A DNA stretch of 64,000 bases from Siphonodentalium dalli (GCA_032622095.1 CP136066.1:133393917-133457916), one strand, 5' to 3'. Positions 12,844-24,480 are shown, numbered from the stretch's first letter. Notes: a model not told the origin generated them from the sequence alone. A program made the numbers and translations.

Positions 12844-12987
12844 AGATTCTGCAATGACGTCCAGGACTTCTTCAATTGACTCCCAGTTTTTCTGTCCCCG
12901 GCTCAATGCTAATGACAAAATATCACCAGCTACAGTGAAAGCCTGATTATCTAGGAAACCAAAGCTTTGGTAAACTGAACCAAGGAA
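12844..12987 (-). CDS. LRPPRC: LRPPRC exon 17
   Basis: A phase 0 exon of 48 codons with acceptor TTTTTTCAG and donor GTATGT. The peptide starts FLGSVYQSFGFLDNQAF and ends SIEEVLDVIAES. It has the character of the helical repeats of this protein, though similarity to the human sequence is weak. A 1158-bp hAT-like element sits at 13162-14319 in the adjoining intron. Confidence 0.82.
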
Positions 12988-13161
12988 CTGAAAAAAGAAC
13001 AAATCAAATATATTGTAAAATAATGACTACTAAGTTAATATAGTTAATTTATAATATATGTCAAAAGAAAAAATTCCATCAATTTCCAGGGATTTTGAAA
13101 ACATTTGCAAGAGTTGAAATAGGTGAAATACAATAGTGTTTCTTTACTTGATACATATATA

Positions 13162-14319
13162 CAGGCCTCAGGCTAGAGGTTCAGAACAGGAAATTTAGGG
13201 AGACTTCAGGAAATTTAGGGAGACTTCACGATAATCTGAAATTTTAACTAAATTGATAACTTTAATTATTTTTAAACTGTTGACTTTACCTGAAGAAATT
13301 AATTGTTTTGATTTCATAACTTTTAATATCTGAGACTGGATTATTATTATAAATTTAAATTTTTTGGAAATGGCTTTTGGCAGCTGCTGTATTGTGGGTG
13401 TCCGTTAAAATAAACAATAAGGACTAATTAAGGAGGTGTAAAAGCTTTTAATTTTGTTTCTAAAGAGTTTATTGTTGAAAACCAACATCACGACCGTATG
13501 TCATCAGTGATGTCTGATGATAATCCGATTAAAGCCATAAACTTGACAAGTAGTGATTACTAGTAATGTGTTCTTAACAAAGACCAGTTGAGCTTATAAT
13601 ATACACCAGCAGGTGTTTTAAATGAGTTTGGATAGTAATAGTTTATTATGTAGATCTTTGATTTAACTAAGAACATTAAATTAATTACTTCCAATGCACA
13701 TTCAAACCTCTGTGTTTAATAGTAAGCAAGCACGTGTTCTTGTTTGTAAACATATAAATAAAAATGTGCAATTCCAAAAAGTTAAAAAGTTGGATTGGGA
13801 AACGGAGTCCGACACAACTACTTTTGTAAAATTGAAAATTCAGAGATATGTTTTAGTTTAAATTCAAAGAGAGTATTATTTGTTCACATTGGCTACTGCA
13901 TGAGCGGTGGTGACCATGTATGGCTATACAATTTGCGGTTACAAAATGACCCGACGGAACAAAGTAATGTCTAAATTCCAGTCTCCTTAAAACGAACCAG
14001 TAACTCATGATAAACTTCGTTGCTCAGCGCAATTTGCCATTTCCAAAAACACCCAATCTGATTAGAATATGTGGATAGGGTACACCATGTATAATTGATA
14101 AATAAAATGCCTCGTTGGAACAGTTGAGACTATATATTTTTTTTTTTGCAAAATCAGGCAAAATGAGTCAAATTTTCACCGGTAAAATTAACGTAAATCC
14201 TAAGCTAGTTTTGTCAAATTTGGAAGGCGACTTTGTTTTCGCCTTGCGGACATCCGAGGGCGACTTCATAGGCCCGATGGCGAGAATTTCGCCCGAGTCG
14301 CCTCCTAGCGTGGGGCCTG
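13162..14319 (+). mobile_element. hAT-like non-autonomous element, copy 2
   Basis: It starts CAGGCCTCAGGC and ends GGGGCCTG, and is flanked by a perfect 8-bp duplication CATATATA (13154-13161 and 14320-14327). It is the inverse of 7493-8464: the GGGAGACTTCAGGAAATTTA units are at its left and the GGCGACTTxxCGCC units at its right. It is 1158 bp and has no transposase ORF. It sits in the intron between LRPPRC exons 16 and 17. Confidence 0.9.
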
Positions 14320-14900
14320 CATATATATGTATGAACACTGCAATATTAATAACATAGATCTTTCCAGTTACTAAAATTGAATGTAAAGGTATATTTGATG
14401 CAGATGCTTCAGTGATTTTTGTTATTTAGCATACCTAAACATTTCTTTGCCCATATACCCAATATCAAATAACAAACAAAAATGCAGAATTTTGCATTAT
14501 AATTCAAACCATGGGCACCCAGTTAGCAATTTGGGAATACATGGTCCATTTCTTCATAAAACTGCAACTTGTTGGCATTTATTTGCTATCCTAAACACAG
14601 GTTATTTTCTTTTCCCTGGTCTGAATCATGGTAATAAATTCAGAATGCTCAAGCTAATTATTAACTGCAGTTCACAAAATGGAATGAGCACAAAATAGAC
14701 TATATGAAAATATTGTCATTTTGGGGTCCAAATGAAACAGCATTCTCAACTAGCTATTGGTTATGAAATTTTGTGACATAATATGCAAAACAAAACCAAG
14801 GTGCTATATTTTATATTAAATTAGCTCACATACTTTAATGGACCCTTTTCCAACATATCAAGTATGATATGGTCTAACTAAGGAGACAAAGAAAACATAC

Positions 14901-15142
14901 CTTAACAGTGTCCTTCATTTTATTTTTTGCAGCATGTGTTAACAATGAATTCCGGAAATGGCTAAAAACTATCCTAAGCCTATTATCTTGGGCTGAAATA
15001 TGGTATAAATAATAAGAGTCAAAATTGGAAGTTTCAGAGACACTGTTGTTCCACTTGAGAATGATATCAATATTTAACAAGTTAACAAGAGCATCGCTAG
15101 TGTGTGACATAATACGCCCTTTAGCCATTTTGAATTGTACTA
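14901..15142 (-). CDS. LRPPRC: LRPPRC exon 16
   Basis: At 242 bp this is the longest exon seen. The acceptor is TTTTGCAG, the donor GTATGT, and the phase (2 bases plus 80 codons) fits both neighbours. The peptide runs from QFKMAKGRIM through SDALVNLLNID and ends KNKMKDTVK. Identity to human is low here, so the call rests on frame continuity and splice sites. Just upstream in transcript sense, the intron holds a lone tandem-core repeat tail at 15225-15390. Confidence 0.82.
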
Positions 15143-15224
15143 CTGCAAAATACAAAACAATTTGAGATTACAAAGAATATCTGATATACCCATAATTCCC
15201 ATGCCAAAATGAGGTCAAATTTTA

Positions 15225-15390
15225 AGTCGAAAAAGGGCCGTAACTCATGTAAAAATAATTGGACCGAACCCACATTAGAACTTTGCCTGTGTTTTTAGCT
15301 TGGAAATACACAAACCAACTATAATAAATAATCCAAACTGGAGTTATCAGTCGGAAATCAAAAATGTTAATGGACGGACGGACAGGTGTA
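15225..15390 (+). repeat. Tandem-core repeat tail (family 2-like), single unit
   Basis: One unit contains AAGTCGAAAAAGGGCCGTAA and then a short GGACGGACGGACAGG microsatellite. This is the core and microsatellite of the family seen at 5840-6040, without a clear 3' palindrome. Confidence 0.55.
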
Positions 15391-15750
15391 CAATTCACTC
15401 CTGTCAAAAAGGCCAAAATCAGTTGAACTTGACAATCAGTAGTTCTATTATATATAAGAGTTTGCAGCAATTGAAATTGGCAGTTTTCTTCTATGGCATT
15501 GCTTTATAATCACACACCCTGTGCATTCACACAATTAGCTTCCTTGAGAATCAGTCCAAATCAAGATACAGTTACACAAACATTTCTGACGTTCATTAGC
15601 AATAACTGAAGTCGCCAGAGTCACCACTTCATAGAAAGCGATGCATTGTGAATTGAATTAACACTGTTGACGCTGGCAAAAATTATAGAGATATTTAAGG
15701 AAATGTTCAGTTTTAATGATGCTAGTGAATATGCTAGTATATGATAATAA

Positions 15751-15908
15751 GAAATGACTGGCAGATCCATTGGGGCGGAGTCATTGTGTTATGACCTGCA
15801 GAGTAATTAAACAAAGTTTTAGTAAATCCCTTTGGGATTCACACACTTTGTTTAATTACTCTGTCGGTCATAACCCAATGAACCCAATGGATCGGCCAGT
15901 CATTTCTT
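15751..15908. mobile_element. Foldback element in LRPPRC intron
   Basis: An imperfect palindrome of about 158 bp. The left arm starts AGAAATGACTGGCAGATCCA and continues to AGAGTAATTAAACAAAGT. The right arm carries the complements, ending GGCCAGTCATTTCT. The loop is about 25 bp. The left arm has small insertions relative to the right. Confidence 0.75.
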
Positions 15909-16590
15909 AAATAATTGCATAAAACTCTATATTAGTTTCTACAGCATTTTCTATGGCATTTTGATGTAGCTAATTTCAAGGTCTGAAATTTTGAGGTAAA
16001 ATTGTTGCAACATATAAGAGAAACATTAGGAATGCATGAATTCAATTTGAAATACCCACTAGAAGCATAAGATCCAACATAACTTGGCCAGAATGAGTTG
16101 AAAATTAAATCTCAATTTAATCCAACATAATAAATTTAGATAGGTTTCTGTTAAAGATGTAAAGGCTAAATAAATTGGAGGATAGATTCTACACATGCCT
16201 TGAAAAATAGTAGAATTTTGTTCCATAATCTTCTCAGTTATCCATTACTTTCTATATTTTTTGGATGAAATACAAATAAAAGGCCTCCCTCCCATGTCCT
16301 ATTTTCCATAAATAACCAATCATGGCACATATATTTATTTTAATGGCTTAAATAAAAATGTTCCTATTTCACTTGCATGTACGCAAAGACCTGAGGAAGG
16401 AAAAACATTTTCTTAAACCGACACATGACCAAATATTGGGGTAAATGATAAATTCAGTTAAAATTGTAGCACGATAATATAAACAGTCTTATCTTCAAAC
16501 AGAACACAATGCTAAAATGCAACTGAGAATATGTCTGGGCAGCTCTCCGATGAATAATTGAATAAATACAATTCGAAGACCTTCACTTAC

Positions 16591-16678
16591 CAATGGATTC
16601 TGCCTTGTCCAGATCTCCACAGTTAACATAATGCATGGCTAGACTTGACATGACTACCTCATTGTGAAAGCCAAGGTC
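16591..16678 (-). CDS. LRPPRC: LRPPRC exon 15
   Basis: An exon from acceptor CTTTCCAG to donor GTAAGT. It encodes MSSLAMHYVNCGDLDKAE, equivalent to human FSQAGLRSEAANGNLDFVL. It is 29 codons plus one base. The intron before it contains a 413-bp MITE, a 23-bp minisatellite and a partial hAT element. Confidence 0.9.
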
Positions 16679-17103
16679 CTGGAAAGAATGTAAAATAGCA
16701 GTTTGTATAAGCAGCATAGAATAAAACAGATGAATGAAACAGTGATTATCATTTGGACATTGGTCTGTCAAAGCATGCAAATAAGACTTTCCAGCCGACC
16801 AATAAAAATAGTGAATCATTGAAATCAATCCAGCTCATAAATGAAGATTGAAAATACCGGCAAGAGTTCAGGAAAGGAGGCATAGATAGGTGCCAAATTT
16901 TTTATTACCAAAATGATGAAATTGTTAGGCATCCATCTAGAGGTCATTCCTATCAACAGCGTGAAGTTTTCAAGCAATTTATCTATAACTATCAGCTATA
17001 GGGTGTTTAGAAGGATTCAGAGACAAAATACAGAAAGGTCAGCAGCCTTGTTTTAGGCAAAAAGCATCTGTCTATAGTAACCAAAAACAACGGTGTAAAC
17101 AAG

Positions 17104-17516
17104 CCTGCAAATAGTGTGTCTGTCATTTGCAGAATGAAGCCCCAGAGGGTGAATTTAGTGAAGCATCACCAAATTCACCCTCTGTGAACCTCATTCTGAT
17201 TAGGCCTCAACTGTTATGGGAGACCTAGGATCAGATTGAAGTTCCCCAGTTGAAATTGGTGATGTTCATCCATTAGTCACCTAGATTATGCATATTATTT
17301 ACTGCAAATTAGGGGAGATAGAAACTTCCCAAAAGGGAAAAGGTAACTAAAAAAATGTTAATTTAAGAATATAGATACTTCCCAGAAAATGAGACCTATG
17401 CCGAATGAGTACCCAGAGGGTGAATTTGGTGATGCTAGCCCACTGTGTGGGATAGCATCACTACATTCACCCTCTGGTGACCTCATTCTGCAAATGACAG
17501 ACACTCTATTTGCAGG
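17104..17516. mobile_element. MITE with 34-bp TIRs and paired internal hairpins
   Basis: The ends are inverted repeats with one mismatch over 34 bp, starting CCTGCAAATAGTGTGTCTGT. Each end continues into its own hairpin: CCAGAGGGTGAATTTAGTGA pairs with the following CACCAAATTCACCCTCTG on the left, and an equivalent pair lies at 17411-17475. The centre is unique. No target duplication could be fixed with confidence. Confidence 0.8.
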
Positions 17517-17574
17517 GTTGGGAGTAAAGTTTCAAAGAAATATATGCAGACCCACAGTGTGTGAATAAATTAAG

Positions 17575-17904
17575 GATGCATGTATATAGAGGTGATGGAT
17601 GTATATACAGACCCTGTGATGATATACAGGTGATGGATGTATGTATATACAGGTGATGGATGTATGTCTATACAGGTGATGGATGTATGTATATACAGGT
17701 GGATGTATGTATATACAGGTGATGGATGTATGTATATACAGGTGATGGGTGTATGTATATACAGGTGATGGATGTATGTACATACAGGTGATGGATGTAT
17801 GTAAATACAGGTGATGGATGTATGCATATACAGGTGATGGATGTATGTACAGGTGATGGATGTATGTATGTATATACAGGTGATGGATGTATATACAGGT
17901 GATG
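17575..17904. repeat. 23-bp minisatellite
   Basis: About fourteen units of GTGATGGATGTATGTATATACAG type, varying by loss of GTAT steps and single changes. Being free of stops in several frames, it creates long artificial minus-strand ORFs rich in YIHHLYIHTSITC, which are not genes. It directly adjoins the hAT-like terminus at 17909. Confidence 0.9.
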
Positions 17905-17908
17905 AATG

Positions 17909-18700
17909 CAGGGTTTCCGCCAGGCTGGCTGCGGGTCCGTCCCATGGACCCATTCCCCACGTCGGTCGTTGCATGAAATCCCGCTCATACACAAATAAAA
18001 GACGTTATTAAAAACTTATTCAGTCTTGTCTTTGTCGACAGGCTATATATCTACACTTATTTTCATTAGTAATGACCAAATGGAATCGACACAGTCCATC
18101 TTCAGAAAAAAAAAATAACAGCATGAACAAACCATAAATAGTGACACCCCACAAATAGTTCCACGGGATTCCCCCACGTGATTGGTGGGGAATTCCCTAT
18201 CATTGGTTCAATTTACTTCAGAGTATGGGAACATGGATCATAAAAACTGCCTCATTTATTATCTTGACGTGAATATTGACGAGAAGTTTGGACTAATTTA
18301 TTCATCATTATTCCAACTTGTATAAAACATGTGTATAATTTGAGGAAACACACAAATATCGTATCATTTATAGTAATATAAAATTGTGACTTGGCTTACT
18401 GTTGTTTTAGGGCAATGGATCGTTAATTTAGTGGTTGCCTCATTGTCGTGAATTGAAGCATGAAAACGCTTGGGCTAATGGCGATCATCATAAAAGAATC
18501 TTTGTGCAACATACACAAGTTCGCGGCTTCGCGTGAATGCCCCATTAAAGAATAACATGCTGACCATGCATGCCCTCATTCAGAGTAAGAGTTTGTCTAA
18601 TGCTCTTTCCCGGGCTGGCTTAGATAATCATTCCAATGTGACGTCATCCAGTAGAAGTTTGCAGACACGTGCAGTTAACTGTGTCACAATAATGGTAGAG
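17909..18700 (-). mobile_element. hAT-like element (CAGGGTTTCCGC family), partial
   Basis: It begins with CAGGGTTTCCGCCAGGC and is homologous, in inverse orientation, to 53880-54639. Both contain the GTGGGGAATTCCC segment and a CGCGAAxxCGCGGCTTCGCG-like region. No second terminus was found near 18.8 kb, so this copy is truncated or was broken by later change. It lies in the intron between LRPPRC exons 14 and 15. Confidence 0.75.
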
Positions 18701-18884
18701 GGGTAATGTCGCAAGAGCTATACTCGACCTTCACCTCAGAATTTGCAGTCACGTTATATTCAACTAATTAACGGGTCTTTTTCGGGTGGTTTCTAGAACA
18801 CCAAAGTGGGTGGAACATCTTGATATATAAGTCAGATTGCACATGCGGGTTTACATACAACATGAAAAATTAACAGAGACTAAC

Positions 18885-19018
18885 CTCCAATGTTTCAGCA
18901 ATTGAAATCTCAGGACTAATTTTTTCTAATGCTGGAATAGCATAGATCTGAAGGGTTTCTGAGAAGTTATCTGATTCATCAGATTGTGCTGTTGCTTCTC
19001 TCAAAGTTTCCTTTATAC
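18885..19018 (-). CDS. LRPPRC: LRPPRC exon 14
   Basis: A 134-bp exon with acceptor TTGAAG and donor GTTAGT. The peptide passes through IYAIPALEKISPEISIAE, matching human YTDYVIPCFDSVNSARAI by position and by the shared IP motif. Phase is 2 bases plus 44 codons, ending in phase 0. Confidence 0.9.
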
Positions 19019-19336
19019 CTTCAATAAATCAAAAAATAAAAACTAACATAAATATCCCGTTTATGAGGCATTTTTTATCCTGTACAAACAGTCTGATCAT
19101 GAACAAATCGCCGATAAACAAACAAGAATTATTTCGCTAAAGAGAGTCAACATATTTGATTTAAATGCTTGAATGACTTTGTGTGATGGCAATTTTGATG
19201 CAAAATTAATTAAAATACCTACTTTGATTGTGACTTTGAGCAAGTTTATTCCCTGCACACCCCCAGCCGTGTGTTTCACATCATTTTAATTTGATGACTT
19301 GTTAGTGATACAATTTGAGAGAATCTACATCCTTAC

Positions 19337-19406
19337 CATCTATGTTCTGTTGATCTCTATACTGACAGATTGCAGGCCAGTAGTAATGCTCCTTAACAGG
19401 TATGCC
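19337..19406 (-). CDS. LRPPRC: LRPPRC exon 13
   Basis: Acceptor TCATTTTAG and donor GTAAGG bound an exon reading GIPVKEHYYWPAICQYRD, which matches human GFPIRPHYFWPLLVGRRK. This is a strong anchor for the identity and frame. It ends one base into a glycine codon. Confidence 0.94.
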
Positions 19407-19969
19407 CTAAAATGAATTAGAGTATAAATTCTACCAATTAGAACATTGTAGGCTGGAAATTATCTACCTAATAATGTCAAGGGCAGTGCTTGTGCTTTTT
19501 ACAATAAATAAGGCATCATATTGCACCTTCAAGACAGAGCAGCCAGTTAGATGACAAACTAACTACCCGGATAACCACAAAAATAAAGAACTCACATAAG
19601 CAACAGGCTTAATATTGATCAGTGTGGGCAAATATTACGTCACAATATTGATGGTTTACAAAACCAACTGATGGTGTTGTCTGTCACTAAACAAAAGTGA
19701 ATAAACATTGTCTCAAACAATGCAAGCTGCAAAGTTAAAATTGGATAGCATATGAATTAATAGTTCACAACATAAATAATAGAAACCAGTTACATTTCGA
19801 TAATCACAGCAAGCTGCCAAAATTGTACTGACTTCCTCAACGGACCTCATGTTAATCCTTCCATATAAGAAATGTCTTTTCAGTTATGACTCATTGTATA
19901 GTAAATGTTTAATATGTGGAAGGGTATCTGTGTCTCAGGTATGTTTTTTCTTGGTGATAAAATTTAATA

Positions 19970-21240
19970 CCGTACTGACCCGCGTTTAGGCCCAGGGGGC
20001 CTTTGTTTTATTTGAGCTCAAAAATCCAAGTGGGCTTAAACTCGGATATGGCCCTTTGCAAACCAAAAATCCTAAGAAATCGGTACAGTAAAACTGATGA
20101 AAGCCGACCTAACGCCGATTATTTGGGAATTTGTTCAATTAAATGTGAATATTAAAATATTATAATAACACTTTAAGTCTTGTAGTTTTATTGGCCAACA
20201 TTCCCATGTTAAAATGACACTATTATGTAAGTAGTCTTGACTGACAGCCGTCTTGTTCCCAAAGTGTATGCTTGGAGTCAGGAATGCCCTGGTTATTATG
20301 TAAGCGGCAGTGTGGGTTATCTATAGTCTATAGTTTATATCAATGTTCAGATTTAATCCGATTAGGAAAACAATAAGCCCGGCGCTTTATTCGTGATCCA
20401 TCATCCATTGTCTACACATAGAGGATGTTACAATGGCGACTAATTGCATGTTTAACAAAAGCCAGTGAGTGTAATTATTTAACAGCACTGACAAGGCAGT
20501 TGTATTTCTACTAAAACGGCATTCTGAACTCCTCGACCTGTGACCTCTGGGGGCAAACGGTGACGGAATCTGACGAGGTTTGCCGAATGCTAAAACGTAT
20601 ACAAAAGCACGTGTTTTAATATTTTGGTTTTGAGTGAATAAAGTTGACGTAGTTTGGAAGACATTTGCTGTTAAATGACAAGCCTCCCCCTTCTGCTCCA
20701 TTATGATACCCACTGTGTGTTTACATAACCAAGAGGCCAGTTCTTTGTGTTTGGCCACATGTAGGAACATACAGGTCTACGTTGTCACTGAACACGAAAA
20801 ATATGTTTTTACAGTACTGTAGTTGGAACAGGTGCGCTTTGATTAAACTTAAAAGTATTGCACGGGCATAACCGCACATGGCTTTTAAATCAAGTGGGTT
20901 CTATTGTATTTTATGTCTGTTAACATTTGGGAAGTATAATTGAATAAACAAATGAGAATTTAAGATTCACTTTATTTTATTTCATTTAATATTATCACTT
21001 ACCTACGAATTATAACTTTCCATTTTTCGTGGCATTCTCGCCGTCACCGATCGTTTGTGAATATACTTCTTGGAATTATTTATTTGGGGAGTATCATTAG
21101 CAAATACTTACTTACCACTGCTGAAATTGAACAACATTTTGGGTGGGCTTAAACACTAATATACCCCTGTGCATGAAATTTGGCCAAAATATATGGGTGG
21201 GCTTAAACACGGGCATGGGCTTTGAACCGGGTCAGTAAGG
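19970..21240. mobile_element. TA-flanked DNA transposon, about 1.27 kb
   Basis: The left end CCGTACTGACCCG and right end CGGGTCAGTAAGG are inverted repeats flanked by TA. Subterminal GTGGGCTTAAACxC motifs recur near both ends. TA duplication suggests the Tc1/mariner/pogo superfamily. No transposase was recognised in it; a 127-codon minus-strand ORF at 20387-20770 has no recognisable motif. Confidence 0.7.
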
Positions 21241-21346
21241 TAAGTCTTATTTTTAAGAATATTTTCTGTTACAACTCTTTGTACAGCGATGATTAAGATG
21301 TGGAAACAATATTTTTGTAAATAAGTAAAATAGATATCTCCTAAAG

Positions 21347-23486
21347 TATCTTGCACACTGAACTATATAGTATATTCCCATTCTAAGTAGAAAGGGTTAA
21401 CAAACTCAGAGTTGAAAACGGTAAGAAAATGGTACGTTGATCATGGTTCATGTAATCCCCGATAGATGGCGAAATACACCAATCTTAATCCTCAATGGAG
21501 CACGTGATCTCCACTTTGACAAAACTGGAATGCCAAGATTATTTCGATCCTTTTTCCCCCATTAGGACATTCCTCATGAGCAGGGTGGGTGCTGAACCCT
21601 GGGAGGGAGCTCAGAGTTCAGTGGGCAAGATACTTCTAGGAGATATACATTTAATTATTTTGACAAATATTTCCGTTAAAGATATCTTGCCCACTGAACT
21701 ATATGGTATAATATAGAATTTTCTGATAGGTAGAGGCCACGAGAAAAGATAAAAAACCCTATGCACCTCAATCAAAGAACTGGATTGGCCTGATAACATA
21801 CAATATATATAATAGCACCATAAGACTATGTACTTAACTACACCATAAGACTAACACAACATGTTGGCCAGTTACAAGTGGACCCAAATGAAGCAAATAG
21901 TCTGCTTTGGATTGAAGATCCTGCAAATAAAATAGAGAGTTGCAAAAAGAGATGGAGACGACCTCTCTTGCAGAGCTTAGAACTATCAATTAGATGAGTA
22001 CACGCTGGATAAGGAATGTGTTCAGACCCCCCCCCCCCTAATAGAATGGTGTCGGGGAACAAATTCTTTTGCATTAGGATTCAAACCCGAAGATACTGGC
22101 TGCTGTTGATCTGAAGGCAGCCAGTAACCTGTATTCCAAGCCTACAGAGGTGGAGGAGGATAACAATGTGGAAACATGTTTGGGAATTGCGGCCCCAGCC
22201 TAAACCTAGCAGGGACAGATTTTTTTTTTTTATGTATTCTTTAGGCATGTAAGGATTATAAATATGGACAGGATGGACCCCCAGCCATGATGACCCTGGT
22301 ATGTCGACTAGTAGCTATGGACGGTGTGGCTCAGGTGTTAATTGAGAAGAACACAGCCATCATTGGGTTCATCAACTGGCCAACGGTCGACCTGAGAGAG
22401 CTGATTGATGTCCTGTTCGATAGTCCAAAGAACCCAGATGTGGACGGATGGGGTGGCCCTAATGATCCTTGTTTATTATAACTATTGCCCCTAGCTGCTA
22501 AGCCAGGGAGGAAAACACTATTCTCTAGTGTCCTCAACTCAGTAGCAGAAACCTCGAAGTCCTGACACGGGATTGAGAGTGATTGCACTGTCAACTCCCG
22601 TCATTTCTGTTTGACAGTCGCTAAAAATCACAACTACACATGTATGCATATTTTTTATGTAATTTGTGTTATTTTGATAAGCACATTGGCTGTGGTAAAT
22701 AACCATTAAGCTACTCGAGAAACCTTGGTTTGCACCTATATCAATTAACACAATATAAGTTGATGAATTTTAACAAGTGCAATTTACACATGTGTATTAT
22801 TTCACAAGAGTTAAATATTGCTCCCTTCAATTTTGCTCAAGGCGAGGACGCTCATAGTAATGAAAATATTTTACCGAAAATACTGTGAGTCGGTCGAAAT
22901 TAAGTCACCTAATTTTGTACTACCGTTATTTCACAGCATGTATCATGTGGTGTTGTGTTCTAACAATATTTAGAGTAAGTTGCACAATTATGCAATTGTT
23001 TTTTATATAAATAAGCGATGAGCATCTTTAGTCATTATCAAAATGGCCATCTATTCTCTCCTCGCCGACATAATTAATTCATAGGTAGATGGCATTTATT
23101 GGCTATTTCAAAATATGGAAAAAAGATTTGCATATTTAGTTATGAAGCGGAACTTTGTTCCACACGAAGCCAGATTAAAATAAGATAAAAACACTATAAA
23201 ATACGTGCATCATATCAACTTCATAAAATCAATAATTATCAAAGGAAATATATTTCATGTTGCTGTATAAAAAACAAGTCAACTTATCTCTAAAGGGTAG
23301 AAAGGGAAAAGTATCGAAATAACCTTGGCATTCCATTTTTGTCAAAGTGGAGATAACGTATTTCGCCACCTATCGGGATCACATGAACCATGATAAACGT
23401 ATAATAGAATTTTCGTACCGTTTTCAACTCCGGGTTCGTTAAACATTTCTAATTAGAATGGGATATATAGTTCAGTGGGCAAGATA
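21347..23486. mobile_element. Long inverted-repeat element with internal termini
   Basis: Arms of about 200 bp (21347-21564 and 23306-23486) are inverted copies; each carries TATCTTGC, a CACTGAACTATATA motif, a TGATCATGGTTCATGT segment and a GGAATGCCAAG-like end. TA flanks both outer ends. A second, inward pair of the same terminus lies at 21616-21632 and 21683-21699, so two related elements may abut or be nested. The interior holds an exon-like plus-strand ORF. Confidence 0.65.
22245..22481 (+). CDS. Exon-like ORF of unknown function inside inverted repeat
   Basis: A polypyrimidine tract ending in TTTAG directly precedes an open frame that runs 78 codons to a TAA. The frame is closed by TAG immediately upstream, as expected at a real exon border. 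The peptide is not low-complexity; it includes KDYKYGQDGPPAMMTLV and INWPTVDLRELIDVLFDSP. A GTATGT donor also occurs after the 18th codon, so the true exon may be shorter. No family was recognised. It is on the opposite strand to LRPPRC and within its intron, between the arms of an inverted repeat; a captured gene fragment is one explanation. Confidence 0.4.
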   Translation, partial: ACKDYKYGQDGPPAMMTLVCRLVAMDGVAQVLIEKNTAIIGFINWPTVDLRELIDVLFDSPKNPDVDGWGGPNDPCLL

Positions 23487-23630
23487 GGTATTTGTGTGTT
23501 TTTTATGTATTTATGGCATCTCATACTTTGGACTATCACCAATGGGTGACCATGCATTGAAGCATTAACACAAGAATAGCAAAACTTGATACGCCCCTAA
23601 AAATGAATGACTCGACATACTAGAACTTAC

Positions 23631-23668
23631 CTCAGCATTCATAACTTTCAGCAATTCTGTTGCAATTT
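23631..23668 (-). CDS. LRPPRC: LRPPRC exon 12 (38-bp microexon)
   Basis: A 38-bp exon with acceptor TATTTTACAG and donor GTAAGT. It encodes EIATELLKVMNAE, corresponding to human DLAKALMKAVKEE. Phase fits both sides (2 bases plus 12 codons). It is easily missed by gene finders. A long inverted-repeat element ends about 150 bp downstream in transcript direction. Confidence 0.85.
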
Positions 23669-23984
23669 CTGTAAAATACCAAAAACAGACAGATGAAAAT
23701 TATCATGAGTTACTCACTACTTGATCGCATATTGGAAACTGATACCATGTTATCAGAAGACAATGATCCAAATTAATTTTATTAGAAATCAGACTACTGT
23801 GATGTAATTAATTTAACAGACTACTTATTTATATTTCAAAATTCTGACTCAGAAGGAAGTACAGTGACCTTCATTTAGTCATCATGTCAATACATCGAGT
23901 TATAATGGGCAATCTGACTCAATACCAAGCATGGCATATGCCCCCAAAACTCAGTTTTTGAGAGTGGGCAAAATATGGAATTTT

Positions 23985-24480
23985 TTTTTTCTTCCTAAAT
24001 TCAAGAAAGTGGGTATCCTTTCCCTCTAAGCTGGGCTATCAACATACCAAATCACCAAATCTGATGATCCATGCCCAAGTTACAAGCCGAAATTTTCATA
24101 CAGACACAGAATTAAGAAATACCCAAGTCAAACAAGGGCTGTAACTCTGATAAAAAATCAATGGACAGAACCTGTAGTAAGTCGGAATCCTTTCCCCTGA
24201 GCTGTGCTATCACCATGCCAAATCACAACTGAATCCGATGATCCTTGCCCAAGTTACAAGCTGAAATGTTCTTTTGGACAGATAATTCCAAGTCAAATAA
24301 GGGGCAAAACTCTGATAAAAATGGATGGATGAAGCCCGTAGTATATGGTATCCTTTCCCCCCAAGCTGTGCTATCACCATACTAAAGGACAACAAAATCT
24401 GATAATTAATACCCGAGTTTACAAGTGAACTGTTCGTGAGGACACAAAATTCACAACTATTCAAGTCAAACAAGTTGAAT
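23985..24480 (+). repeat. Tandem repeat of about 160 bp, three units
   Basis: Units contain TATCCTTTCCC, AGCTGTGCTATCACCAT, a CTGATGATCC or CTGATAATTA segment and AAGTCAAACAAG. Starts are near 24008, 24187 and 24349. The layout resembles the cores of the other tandem-core families, but no closing microsatellite or hairpin was seen. Confidence 0.65.

Noticed and set aside
17532-17994. Three overlapping minus-strand ORFs of more than 100 codons (YIHHLYIHTSITC repeats)
   Set aside because: They are produced by the 23-bp minisatellite, which lacks stops in several frames.
22245-22481. Assignment of the exon-like ORF to a named protein family
   Set aside because: No motif could be matched with confidence from memory; naming it would be invention.
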